This document shows, piece after piece, positions 1-8,400 of a stretch of 56,556 bases of DNA. The DNA lies in the NCBI GenBank assembly GCA_045537575.1, contig JAZSPU010000041.1, forward strand, positions 1 to 56,556, written 5' to 3'. A model generated the notes under the pieces. The model searched no databases and was not told the origin of the DNA. It was given only the letters and a program-made list of their open reading frames with translations. Both the position numbers and the translations under genes were made by a program. Positions within the stretch are counted from its first letter, which is position 1; the number at the start of each line of letters is the position of its first letter. This stretch comes from SIG607 sp045537575 (GTDB lineage: Bacteria > Bacillota > Clostridia > Oscillospirales > Acutalibacteraceae).

Positions 1-398
1 TCATCGTCTAAACGGCTTTCAATTATATTTGCATATTTTTTTATGTCAGCAAAGTGGTTTCTAATATAACCCTCACTCATTATAAGGCAGTAATATTTAA
101 TCTCTTTAAGATATTCTACTTCAAAGTCCTTCTGCCAATCGAACGGAATATAGCAACCTTCAACAACTAAGTTCTGCCTGTTTTCAATTGCAGTTTTAAT
201 CATTTCGCGGACAATAGGCCATAAGTATGCAGTCAAATCTTTATCATCGCTCATAGGAGTAAGTTCCGTGTTGCCGCTGCGAATTAAACCCATTTTCAAA
301 TGGTCAATGGACAAGTACGGATATTTATATTTTTCAAGCAGTTTTTGTGCGGTTGCTGTCTTGCCCGTGTGCGATGCACCTGTAATTAAAACAATCAT
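1..398 (-). CDS. P-loop nucleotide kinase-like protein, truncated by window edge
   Basis: The reading frame opens with ATG at 398-396 and runs without a stop off the left edge (132 codons seen). The first residues, MIVLITGASHTGKT, contain a Walker A P-loop (GASHTGKT), followed by an LID-like stretch and the pair VVEGCY, which resembles the phosphotransfer core of adenylate/shikimate kinase-like or 2-phosphoglycerate kinase-like proteins. The substrate cannot be assigned. A weak AGGGA lies just upstream as ribosome site. It is the last gene of the minus-strand group at the left edge and is followed upstream by repeats and a terminator, so it is probably its own transcription unit. Confidence 0.7.
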   Translation of the reverse strand, partial: MIVLITGASHTGKTATAQKLLEKYKYPYLSIDHLKMGLIRSGNTELTPMSDDKDLTAYLWPIVREMIKTAIENRQNLVVEGCYIPFDWQKDFEVEYLKEIKYYCLIMSEGYIRNHFADIKKYANIIESRLDD

Positions 399-464
399 TA
401 TCTTCGTCCCTACAAATTTTTATTTGTTGCTTAGATTATACTATAAATTATAATTATAATCAAC

Positions 465-570
465 GCTTTGCGAAGCAAAGCACCGAAACTTCTTCACTAT
501 TCACTATTACTTATTACTTGCCAAAATCGACAGTAGAGAATAGTGAAAAGTGAAGAGTGAAGAGGTAATA
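465..570. repeat. GAA-loop hairpin plus imperfect inverted repeat
   Basis: Intergenic stretch. A perfect 7-bp hairpin with a GAA loop lies at 465-481 (GCTTTGC/GCAAAGC), the same design as the units in the array at 1616-1825. It is followed by TTCACTATT-type words at about 490-510 that recur in inverse form (AATAGTGAA) at about 538-572. No gene is seen here. Confidence 0.5.
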
Positions 571-580
571 GTGAAAAAGT

Positions 581-615
581 AAAAATCTCCGTATCAAACG
601 ATACGAGGATTTTTG
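581..615. terminator. Bidirectional intrinsic terminator
   Basis: A near-perfect stem (AAAAATC..CGTATC / GATACG..GATTTTT) with an AAAC loop has A-runs on one side and T-runs on the other, so it can end transcription from either strand. It lies just past the stop of the minus-strand gene at 631. Confidence 0.7.
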
Positions 616-630
616 ACTGTTCCGAACCAT

Positions 631-1227
631 TTAGATGCCACGAATAGTTGATTCCTTTAAGGCGTCATTCCAAGCTTTACTGAAATATGTTTGGTAGAAC
701 TTTGCATCTGTCGAGTCAGTATTATTCAACAACCCGCTTTTAATGATTCTTTGAGTTATTATGTTGTACAAATCAGTTATTCTTTCTTTTGAAACTTCAT
801 CAAAGTTGATTATTTTTACTTTACCTTCATTTGCATATTTCATTATCTCTGAATAAACATCAGAGATAATGAAAGTTTTAAAAACAGCAGAGTCCGTTTC
901 GCTGAACCACATAGATTCACGGTTTTCTACAGGCTTGAAATTTTCATTGCTCTCAACACAGTACACGTAACCGCTTACACCTTTATAAAAAGCTTTTAAT
1001 TGTCCTTCGAACTGTTCTTCATAATAAACTATACCATCTTTTATCCATGCTGTAACATGTTTGTTTCTCTTTATATTATGGCTTGAATCCCAAATATAGA
1101 ATAAAGAATACGGCAAATTGTCTGTAAGATAAAAAACCTTAGTATTGTACGTTCCATGAAGTGTAGATTCGGCTTTAATTATGTGAATGTTAGCGATAAC
1201 GGATCCGTGATACAGATAGTTCATCAA
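631..1227 (-). CDS. YHGS-motif protein, possible ADP-ribosyltransferase-fold
   Basis: 198 residues, no signal peptide or membrane segment. The N-terminus carries LYHGSV, followed by a VFYLTDN strand and SLFYIWD. This order (YHGS, then strand-LT-N, then a FY helix) recalls small bacterial proteins with an ADP-ribosyltransferase-like fold (DUF3990-type), but no complete catalytic set can be proven by eye. Its ATG overlaps the stop of the upstream four-helix-bundle gene by 4 bases (ATGA), so the two are translated together from the promoter at 1590-1618. It could equally be an uncharacterised conserved protein. Confidence 0.6.
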   Translation of the reverse strand: MMNYLYHGSVIANIHIIKAESTLHGTYNTKVFYLTDNLPYSLFYIWDSSHNIKRNKHVTAWIKDGIVYYEEQFEGQLKAFYKGVSGYVYCVESNENFKPVENRESMWFSETDSAVFKTFIISDVYSEIMKYANEGKVKIINFDEVSKERITDLYNIITQRIIKSGLLNNTDSTDAKFYQTYFSKAWNDALKESTIRGI

Positions 1228-1568
1228 GAATTCCCCTTTAAAGTTTTACAACTTGAAATCAACATTCGTCTAATTCTACCGCATAGATTTCTGTATTTTT
1301 TATATGTATCTTCATCAATTGCGTTTGTATTAAACAGTAACTGCAGCCAACCCTCTGTTTCGCTACATTCTTTTAATGTAATTTCAAATTTAGAAAGCAT
1401 ATCTGCCTTGCTTTGCCCATAGTTTGCTTCACGAATATTTGCATAAACACTACTCGAACTTTTGCGAATTTGAAAAATAGTATTAGACGATGCTTTAACG
1501 CTTTGGCAAAGCAATTCTATGTCTGTTGCTAATTGTTCTGAATAAATAAGCAAATAATTTTTAGGCAT
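1224..1568 (-). CDS. Four-helix bundle protein (23S rRNA intervening-sequence family)
   Basis: 114 residues, almost all helix, with the family pattern of helices carrying SSNTIFQIRKSSSS, ANIREANYGQSK, MLSKFEITLKECSETEGWL and a final IRRMLISS. This fits the small four-helix bundle family first met as proteins encoded in 23S rRNA intervening sequences, which also includes the Avd accessory proteins of diversity-generating retroelements. No reverse transcriptase or template repeat is seen nearby, so no retroelement role is claimed. RBS AAGGAAGTGAG precedes the ATG. It is the first gene of a two-gene unit with the YHGS protein. Confidence 0.75.
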   Translation of the reverse strand: MPKNYLLIYSEQLATDIELLCQSVKASSNTIFQIRKSSSSVYANIREANYGQSKADMLSKFEITLKECSETEGWLQLLFNTNAIDEDTYKKYRNLCGRIRRMLISSCKTLKGNS

Positions 1569-1589
1569 AATCTCACTTCCTTTGTGATA

Positions 1590-1618
1590 ATTATAGCATA
1601 AAGTTACTAATAAATCAA
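1590..1618 (-). promoter_or_regulatory. Sigma-A promoter for the four-helix/YHGS pair
   Basis: Read on the minus strand: TTGATT (1618-1613), 17-bp spacer, TATAAT (1595-1590), about 20 bases before the ATG's ribosome site. The -35 box overlaps the first hairpin of the array at 1616. Confidence 0.7.
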
Positions 1619-1825
1619 CGCGAAGCGTTGTATATCATCAATTTCGAAGAAATTGCATATCATCAAGACGAAGTCTTGTATATCATCAACGGTGTTAACC
1701 GTTGCATATCATCATTGCGAAAGCATTTTGATGCACGCTAAAGCGTGATGATATACAGCCTATCGGCTGATGAGATACAAGGGCGACTTGTCGCCCTTGA
1801 TGATATACCATTGCTTTCGCAATGG
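1616..1825. repeat. Tandem array of about nine short hairpins with a shared linker
   Basis: Nine hairpins lie head to tail: 1616-1630, 1639-1655, 1664-1678, 1687-1704, about 1713-1733 (degenerate), 1734-1747, 1756-1769, 1778-1799 and 1808-1825. Each has a different but fully self-complementary stem of 5-9 bp; the first three have GAA loops. They are joined by a constant 10-base word TATATCATCA or CATATCATCA in the left part, and by its complement TGATGATATA in the right part, so the array flips orientation in the middle (about 1720-1745). This is not a CRISPR: the constant part is the linker and the variable part is palindromic. Confidence 0.8.
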
Positions 1826-1828
1826 ATA

Positions 1829-1862
1829 AAAAAATCGACTTGCTTTCACAAGTCGATTTTTT
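1829..1862. terminator. Bidirectional terminator hairpin after tRNA-Tyr
   Basis: A 14-bp perfect stem AAAAAATCGACTTG/CAAGTCGATTTTTT with a 6-base loop. It ends the minus-strand tRNA transcription unit; its last base is shared with the encoded CCA end of tRNA-Tyr. Confidence 0.85.
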
Positions 1863-1946
1863 GGTGGGAGAAGATGGATTCGAACCATCGAAGTCGAAGA
1901 CAACAGATTTACAGTCTGCCCCCTTTGGCCGCTCGGGAATTCTCCC
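1862..1946 (-). tRNA. tRNA-Tyr (GTA)
   Basis: The complement folds as a type II tRNA: acceptor GGGAGAA/TTCTCCC, anticodon loop CTGTAAA with anticodon GTA, a long variable arm (TTGTCTTCGACTTCGA), T-arm GGTTCGAATCC and an encoded CCA end. Second tRNA of the minus-strand unit that starts at the promoter at 2279-2251. Confidence 0.95.
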
Positions 1947-1968
1947 ATATTTAGTTTTAGTATGTCTA

Positions 1969-1997
1969 GTCACACCAAATGGAGCTGGTGGACGGAC
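1969..1997. repeat. Duplicated 3' end of tRNA-Thr (copy 1 of 29-bp direct repeat)
   Basis: 29 bases identical to 2145-2173, that is, the last part of tRNA-Thr (end of the T-arm, acceptor strand and CCA) plus 11 flanking bases. No complete tRNA is found here. The 147 bases between the copies hold several short hairpins (for example about 2078-2098 and about 2126-2144) and no gene. Confidence 0.85.
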
Positions 1998-2155
1998 AAA
2001 GCTTTTCCTTGCGGAAAATCTTTCGTGCTTGGTCACCGCACGTTCCGTGCAGTACCGCCCTGCGCACTGCGACACTAAAAACAATTATCAATTGTTTTCT
2101 TAACGTGTCTTACCCTCTTAGGCTTCAAGTCCGTTTTTGGACTTGTCACACCAAA

Positions 2156-2231
2156 TGGAGCTGGTGGACGGACTTGAACCCCCGACCTGCTGATTACAAA
2201 TCAGCTGCTCTACCAACTGAGCTACACCAGC
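2156..2231 (-). tRNA. tRNA-Thr (TGT)
   Basis: The complement begins GCTGGTGTAGCTCAGTTGG, has the anticodon stem GCTGA/TCAGC with loop TTTGTAA (anticodon TGT) and T-arm GGGGGTTCAAGTCC, and ends in an encoded CCA. First gene behind the strong promoter at 2279-2251. Confidence 0.95.
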
Positions 2232-2250
2232 AAATTTAGAACGCTAAAAT

Positions 2251-2279
2251 ACTATACCACAAGAGGTCTAATCTGTCAA
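2251..2279 (-). promoter_or_regulatory. Promoter of the tRNA-Thr/tRNA-Tyr unit
   Basis: Minus strand TTGACA (2279-2274), 17-bp spacer, TATAGT (2256-2251), ending 19 bases before the 5' end of tRNA-Thr. A near-consensus strong promoter. Confidence 0.85.
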
Positions 2280-2369
2280 GCATTTTTTTAAAAAATTCGC
2301 AAATGTATTATTTTAGGAAAACAGTCAACAATATCTTTGCAACTTTTTTTACGAAAGGAAAATGAAAAA

Positions 2370-3707
2370 ATGAAAAAATTTCTATCGGTATTTTTATGTG
2401 CGGCTTTAATTTGTACTCTGGCCTTCTCTCTTGCGGGTTGCAAAAGTACTACAGCGGCAGATAACATCTATTTTTTAAACTTCAAGCCTGAGGTGGCTTC
2501 GGTTTATGAAAAAATAGCAAAAGAATATGAAAAAGAAACGGGCATTAAGGTGAAGGTGGTAACCGCCGCCGCAAACACCTATGAGCAAACTCTAAAGAGT
2601 GAAATTGCAAAAAGTAATCCTCCAACCATTTTTCAGGTTAACGGCCCCATCGGATTTGCTGCATGGAAAAACTATTGCGCCGACCTTACCGACAGCGCAC
2701 TTTACGAATATCTTGCGGACAAAACCCTTGCCATAAAGGAAAATGACAGAGTTTATGCTATTCCTTACGTGGTTGAGGGCTACGGCATTATATATAATAA
2801 TGAGATAATGGAAAAGTATTTTTCGCTTAGTGATAAAAAATCCACTTTAAAGAGCGCAAGGGAAATTAAGTCCTTTAACGACCTTAAAACAGTAGTTGAA
2901 GATATGACAGCAAGAAAAAGTGAACTTGGCATCGAGGGTGTATTTGCCTCCACTTCGCTTTTAGGCGGCGAAGAGTGGCGTTGGCACAGTCATCTTGCAA
3001 GTATTCCGCTTTATTATGAACTAAGAGAAAAACACGCGAATTTAGACCCAATAGTTGCGGCAACCAATGCTACTGACATTGAATTTAAGTATGCGGATAA
3101 TTTTAAAAATATTTTTGACCTTTATGTTAATAATTCCGTTTCAGAGAAAACTCTTCTCGGTTCAAAATCGGTGAACGATTCAATGGCTGAATTTGCCTTG
3201 GGAAAATGTGCTATGGTGCAAAACGGTACTTGGGCATGGTCACAGATAGACGAGGTTGCAGGTAACAAAGTAGATGAAGACGATATCGGAATGCTTCCCA
3301 TTTATATGGGTATTGATGGTGAAGAGCATCACGGACTCTCCATTGGTACCGAAAACTATCTTGCTATAAACAGTAAGGCTTCCCCAGAACAGCAAAAAAT
3401 GTCCCTTGATTTTCTTTCTTGGCTTTTTAGCAGTGAAAAGGGTAAAGAGTTTGTAAAAGACGAGCTTAAATTTGCCACACCCTTTACTACCCTTAAGGAC
3501 TCTCAGCCCGATGATCCTCTTGTAGAGGAGATGGCGCGTTATATGAATGACCAAAATATTACCTCTGTTCCATGGGTATTTGTAGGCTTCCCCAGTGAAA
3601 AGTTTAAAACCTCCTTCTCCGATGAACTTCTTTTATACGTTCAGTCGGGTAAAAGCTTTGATGAAATCAAAGAAATAGTAAAAAATAAATGGAAAAGTGA
3701 GCGATAA
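2370..3707 (+). CDS. Sugar ABC transporter, extracellular solute-binding lipoprotein (CUT1)
   Basis: 445 residues from the ATG at 2370. That start is chosen over one 33 bases upstream because it gives a clean lipoprotein signal (MKKFLSVFL... with lipobox LAGC, Cys at residue 24) and follows an AAAGGA site. The rest has the family 1 solute-binding pattern: YFLNFKPE, a KEYEKETGIKVKV strand-helix, QVNGPIG, and late GTENYLAINSKA. It binds an oligosaccharide outside the membrane and delivers it to the two permeases encoded next (3-base gap, then 1-base overlap). No ATPase is encoded, which is normal for CUT1 systems that share an MsmK-type ATPase. Confidence 0.9.
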   Translation: MKKFLSVFLCAALICTLAFSLAGCKSTTAADNIYFLNFKPEVASVYEKIAKEYEKETGIKVKVVTAAANTYEQTLKSEIAKSNPPTIFQVNGPIGFAAWKNYCADLTDSALYEYLADKTLAIKENDRVYAIPYVVEGYGIIYNNEIMEKYFSLSDKKSTLKSAREIKSFNDLKTVVEDMTARKSELGIEGVFASTSLLGGEEWRWHSHLASIPLYYELREKHANLDPIVAATNATDIEFKYADNFKNIFDLYVNNSVSEKTLLGSKSVNDSMAEFALGKCAMVQNGTWAWSQIDEVAGNKVDEDDIGMLPIYMGIDGEEHHGLSIGTENYLAINSKASPEQQKMSLDFLSWLFSSEKGKEFVKDELKFATPFTTLKDSQPDDPLVEEMARYMNDQNITSVPWVFVGFPSEKFKTSFSDELLLYVQSGKSFDEIKEIVKNKWKSER

Positions 3708-3710
3708 CTA

Positions 3711-4556
3711 GTGCAAGGAAAAATTCTGAGTAAATATTTTCCCATATTTGCTTTGCCTACCCTTGTTGCATTTACCATAGTATTTTTAATACCCTTTATA
3801 GCGGGAATTTATCTGTCCTTTACTTCCTTTACCACCGTTTCGGATGCCGTTTTCGTGGGACTAAGTAACTACAAATATGTATTTACTAACGGAGAATTTC
3901 TTTACTCCTTTATATTTACCTTTCTTTTTGCCGTGGCATCGGTAATAACGGTAAATCTTATAGCCTTTGGCTTGGCGCTTTTGCTGACGGGTAAAATAAG
4001 GGGAACTAATTTCTTTAGAACGGTATTCTTTATGCCTAATCTTATAGGCGGTATAGTACTGGGTTATATATGGCAGCTTATTATAAACGGTATTCTTTTA
4101 AAATACGGATATTCCATAACCAGCGACCCGAAATTCGGCTTTTTGGGACTTGTTGCCCTTATGAACTGGCAGATGATAGGTTATATGATGATTATTTATA
4201 TAGCGGGAATACAGAATATCCCTACTCAGCTTTTAGAGGCGGCAAAGGTGGACGGCGCTTCATATCCTACCTTGCTTCGCAAAATTATTATTCCGTCGGT
4301 TATGCCGTCCATTACAATTTGCCTATTTTTGACTATAACCAACTCATTCAAGCTTTTTGACCAGAACCTAGCCCTTACTTCAGGCGCTCCGGCGGGAAAA
4401 ACACGTATGCTTGCCTTGGATATTTACGAAACCTTTTACGGAAGGGTGGGTTATGAAGGAATAGGTCAGGCAAAAGCGGTGATATTCTTCCTTTTGGTTG
4501 CGATTATTTCTCTTTTACAGCTTTATATAACCAGCAAAAAGGAGCATGAGGCATAA
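3711..4556 (+). CDS. Sugar ABC transporter permease (MsmF/MalF type)
   Basis: 281 residues with six membrane segments and the binding-protein-dependent permease signature EAAKVDGASYPTLLRKIIIP (the EAA loop that meets the ATPase) at about residues 181-200. It starts with GTG three bases after the solute-binding gene; the ribosome site is weak, so it is probably translated by coupling. It forms the heterodimeric channel with the next gene. Confidence 0.9.
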   Translation: MQGKILSKYFPIFALPTLVAFTIVFLIPFIAGIYLSFTSFTTVSDAVFVGLSNYKYVFTNGEFLYSFIFTFLFAVASVITVNLIAFGLALLLTGKIRGTNFFRTVFFMPNLIGGIVLGYIWQLIINGILLKYGYSITSDPKFGFLGLVALMNWQMIGYMMIIYIAGIQNIPTQLLEAAKVDGASYPTLLRKIIIPSVMPSITICLFLTITNSFKLFDQNLALTSGAPAGKTRMLALDIYETFYGRVGYEGIGQAKAVIFFLLVAIISLLQLYITSKKEHEA

Positions 4557-5392
4557 TGGAAAAACAAAATAAAACCCTTAATACCGTATTTTTTATACTG
4601 CTTTGTCTTTTTGCTGCAGTGTTTCTTTTTCCCATATTAATAGTGCTTATAAATTCCTTTAAAACCAAATTTGATATAAGCACCGCCCCCTTTAGTCTGC
4701 CTATGAGGGAGACCTTTGCGGGTATAGAAAATTATATTACGGGAATTAAAACAACAGGCTTTCCCGCGGCTTTTTTCTGGTCGCTGTTTGTGACTGTATT
4801 AAGCGTTGGCGCAATACTTCTTTTTACCTCTATGACGGCGTGGTACATTGTAAGAGTAAAGGGCACTTTCAATAAGATTTTTTACTATTTACTGCTTTTT
4901 TCTATGATAGTGCCCTTTCAGATGGTAATGTTCACTATGTCAAAGGCGGCAAATGTTTTGCACCTTGATAACCCCTTAGGCTTGGTGGTTATATATCTGG
5001 GCTTTGGCGCAGGACTTTCAACCTTTATGTTTGTGGGCTTTATAAAATCGGTGCCCATTAGTATTGAAGAAGCGGCAACAATTGACGGCTGCAGTCCTAT
5101 TGAGACCTTTTTTCTGGTGGTATTGCCCCTTTTAAAGCCTACGGCTATAACCATTGCCATACTTGATACAATGTGGATATGGAACGACTATCTTTTGCCC
5201 TATCTGACGGTAGGACACGACTATAAAACCATTCCCATTGCGGTGCAGTATTTAAAGGGCGGTTACGGCAGTGTTGATATGGGCGCAATGATGGCTATGC
5301 TTATGCTTTCTATTGTTCCCGTAGTGCTTTTTTACCTTCTTTGTCAGAAGTATATAATTAAAGGTGTAGCTTCAGGCGCGGTCAAGGGGTAA
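4556..5392 (+). CDS. Sugar ABC transporter permease (MsmG/MalG type)
   Basis: 278 residues, six membrane segments, with the EAA loop EEAATIDGCSPIETFFLVVL at about residues 172-191. Its ATG shares one base with the previous TAA. It ends the three-gene transporter operon. The only ABC ATPase-domain gene later in the window is a soluble ABC-F protein, which would not serve this transporter. Confidence 0.9.
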   Translation: MEKQNKTLNTVFFILLCLFAAVFLFPILIVLINSFKTKFDISTAPFSLPMRETFAGIENYITGIKTTGFPAAFFWSLFVTVLSVGAILLFTSMTAWYIVRVKGTFNKIFYYLLLFSMIVPFQMVMFTMSKAANVLHLDNPLGLVVIYLGFGAGLSTFMFVGFIKSVPISIEEAATIDGCSPIETFFLVVLPLLKPTAITIAILDTMWIWNDYLLPYLTVGHDYKTIPIAVQYLKGGYGSVDMGAMMAMLMLSIVPVVLFYLLCQKYIIKGVASGAVKG

Positions 5393-5418
5393 ATATATAT
5401 TAATGAAGCAAAATTATG

Positions 5419-5447
5419 TTGACATTTCTTTTTAAAAAATGTATTAT
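5419..5447 (+). promoter_or_regulatory. Promoter of the first dockerin protein
   Basis: TTGACA (5419-5424), 17-bp spacer, TATTAT (5442-5447), about 27 bases before the GGAGGA site at 5469. It separates this gene from the transporter operon. Confidence 0.8.
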
Positions 5448-5480
5448 TATGATGTATAGATATCTCTCGGAGGAAATGAT

Positions 5481-8400
5481 ATGAAAAGAATTGTCAGCAT
5501 AGTTTTATCTTTATTGCTTATAATGGGAATGGTATTATCTTTGCCGTTTTCGGTAAGCGCTATTACAATTGAGGAAATTGATAGCGAAAACGCTCTGTTA
5601 AATCCCCCTACTACCTTTGATTTTGAAGAGGAGGGCGTAATTAAGGTCGGCTCTCAGTCTTTAGGTCATGATAAGGTCAGCTGGAAGGTTGATGCTGAAA
5701 ACACCCTTGAATATTACTACAGTAGTTGGGGCTTTTCTCGTATTGCAGATAACCCTGTTAAAACTGCTACAAGCGGTGAAGGCAGTGTAGTTAATGCTTC
5801 AAATAAGGTAATTGGCGCTAGTAAGACACTTGATAATGGTTGGGGTACAGGCGGTGGTTTTGTTATTAATACCATTACCGAGCGTGGTATAAAGCCGTAC
5901 ATATTAGAAAATAACACTACATATACCGTAGAATTCGATTACTTTATTGAGACTACTAATAATAAAAAGTCTGACGCTACTGACCTTCTCTCCATAGGCT
6001 ACGGTTATGAAGAAAATACCGACAAAGATTATGGACCAATAAAATCATATAAAACTCCTATTAAAACCGTTGCTTCCTATAAAGGAAATCGCGATGCTGA
6101 CGGAACCTTTACCGCTTATGACGGCGTAAAAGAGGTTGGCAACTGGTATCATTTCTCCGTTACCTTTAAAACAGGGGCTATGGAAAGTATGTATTCCACC
6201 ACAAACGCGCCTTTCCTTATTCTTTATGCAAATATGTACACAGGCGCCTCTATGTACGTTGATAATTTTACCGTAGGCAAAACTCAGACCAATTCTGCAT
6301 TCTTCGATTTTGAAGATAAAGATTATATGCATCTTGCTTCTCAGAGCGCGGAAACCAAAAAATGCGAATGGCAGGTTGACCCCTTAAATAAAATTGAATA
6401 CCATATATCAGGCTGGGGATTTGTAAATACCGCAGATAACCCCGTTAAAGTAAATACCGGTGTGTCGGGAAGTACTGTAAACCCTTCCAATAAGGCTATG
6501 AATGCTAAAAAGACTGCTTATAACAATTGGAGTACCAGCGGCGGTAACATTGTCAACCGCAAGACCGAAAAGGGTGTTGAGCCTATTATTCTTGACGACA
6601 ATACTACATACACCGTTGAATTTGACTATATTGTAAACAGCACTCATATTTACGGTGACTGGATTGATCCTACCGACGGTACTAAAAGCGGTAATATTTC
6701 CAAATCTACAACGTCATCTATGACTTTCGGTTACGGATACAGAATTTCTGATACCAGCGGAGGTCTTGCTCCCGTTAATGATCCTAAAACAACCGTTGCT
6801 ACCATTGCTTCATATCAGCCAAGTCGCGATGCAGACGGTACCTTTACCGATGCACAAGGCGTAACCAGACAGGTGGGTAGCTGGTATCATCAGAGCTATA
6901 CCTTTACCACAGGTACCTTTGATTCTATCTATGCTGAGTTTACTACCAAATCAAACGCGCCCTTCCTTATGTTCTATGCAAGATTGTATACAGGCGACTG
7001 GTTTATGATAGATAACGTCCGCATAACAAAGCACGTTTCCATTAATCTTAATGCAACCGGCGGTAGTGTGAGCAATACTAAATTTACCGGTGCAATCGGT
7101 AACACTATTTCCTTGCCTACACCCTCCAGAATGGGTTATGAATTTACAGGCTGGTATAAGGACGGTGCTTGTACCGTTCCCTTTACCGACAGTCAGTTTA
7201 CCAAAGCAAATGCCGGCACCACCATTTATGCAGGTTGGAAAATGGGTATTGAAAGCTTTGAGAACTATGTAGGTACCGGAAAGAACAGTAAATTTACGGT
7301 TTCTACCATACAGGCATATACCGGAGCTAAATCCATACAGTACAGTTGGAAATCCAGTCAAAGCGGAAGAATCAGTAAAAACAGCTATTTCCCGATTTTT
7401 ACGTTGGAAAATAACGGAGAAGCTTCTACTACGTATAAGCTTACCTTTAGATACTATATCGAAAGCGTTAATATGACGGTTCAACCCGCTCTTGCTAGAA
7501 ATGCAAACAATAGCACCTATATAATAACTTTAGGTTCTTCGGTTACTCTTTCTTCGAGCGGACAGGGCAGATGGCAGACTGTGTCTATGGTATTTACCGT
7601 AACAAACTCTAATCTTTCCAGCTATCCTAATCTTGCGCTTTATGCTTATGCAAATTCTAATACTACCACAACTACGTATTTTGATGACTTTGAGGTTACT
7701 CCTGTTAAATCGGGCACTGCTACAGGCTCCCTTACCGTATCAGGCAAAAGCGTTAATCTGGTAAACGGCGACGTTATTGATAACGGTTTTGCGTATAATA
7801 ACGGTTATGCAGTTGAAGGCTGGTATAAGGATTCCGGATTAACAGATAAAATTTCCGCAAATGTTTATACAACAGGTTTAACAGCTGCTTATCCCAAGTT
7901 CTCCGACAGAGTTGACCTTACTGCAAACGGCACAAGAACCCGTACGGGCGACTTTGCTAAGGTGGGTTATAATGACAGCCTTGTTTACAGCGGTGCAACA
8001 GGCAGCGGTACAGCAAGTCTTGCTAATGCTGCAGCCGGTACCTATATGGTAGAATTCCTTTATAAGAACAATGGCGGCAGCGACGTTAACGTAACTGTTG
8101 GCTCAGGCTCCTTCTTACTTGGATCTTCAAAGTCGGACAAATGGTATAAAGGCTTCGTTCCTGTTACCGTTTCCTCCGCAGGCGTTCTTACCTTGTCAGC
8201 TTCGGGCAAATCGGGCGTTGAAATAAAAGACGTATATATTAAAAACTTAAGAGGTATGGTATATGTGCTCTTTGACAGCACCGAATTCGGCGGAGAGGTT
8301 ACCTGTAAGTATGGAACAGCCGGCGCTACTCTTACCTATGCTGAAAGCCCCATTATTGAAGGCAAACAGTTCAGCGGTTGGTATAACGGCTCAACTAAAT

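Noticed and set aside
1224..1568. Avd of a diversity-generating retroelement
   Set aside because: No reverse transcriptase or template/variable repeat is present in the visible sequence.
1616..1825. CRISPR-like array
   Set aside because: The constant word is 10 bases and the variable parts are self-complementary palindromes; no cas genes are near.
1695..2239. Frames through the hairpin array and the tRNA genes
   Set aside because: They read through palindromes and two certain tRNAs, without ribosome sites.
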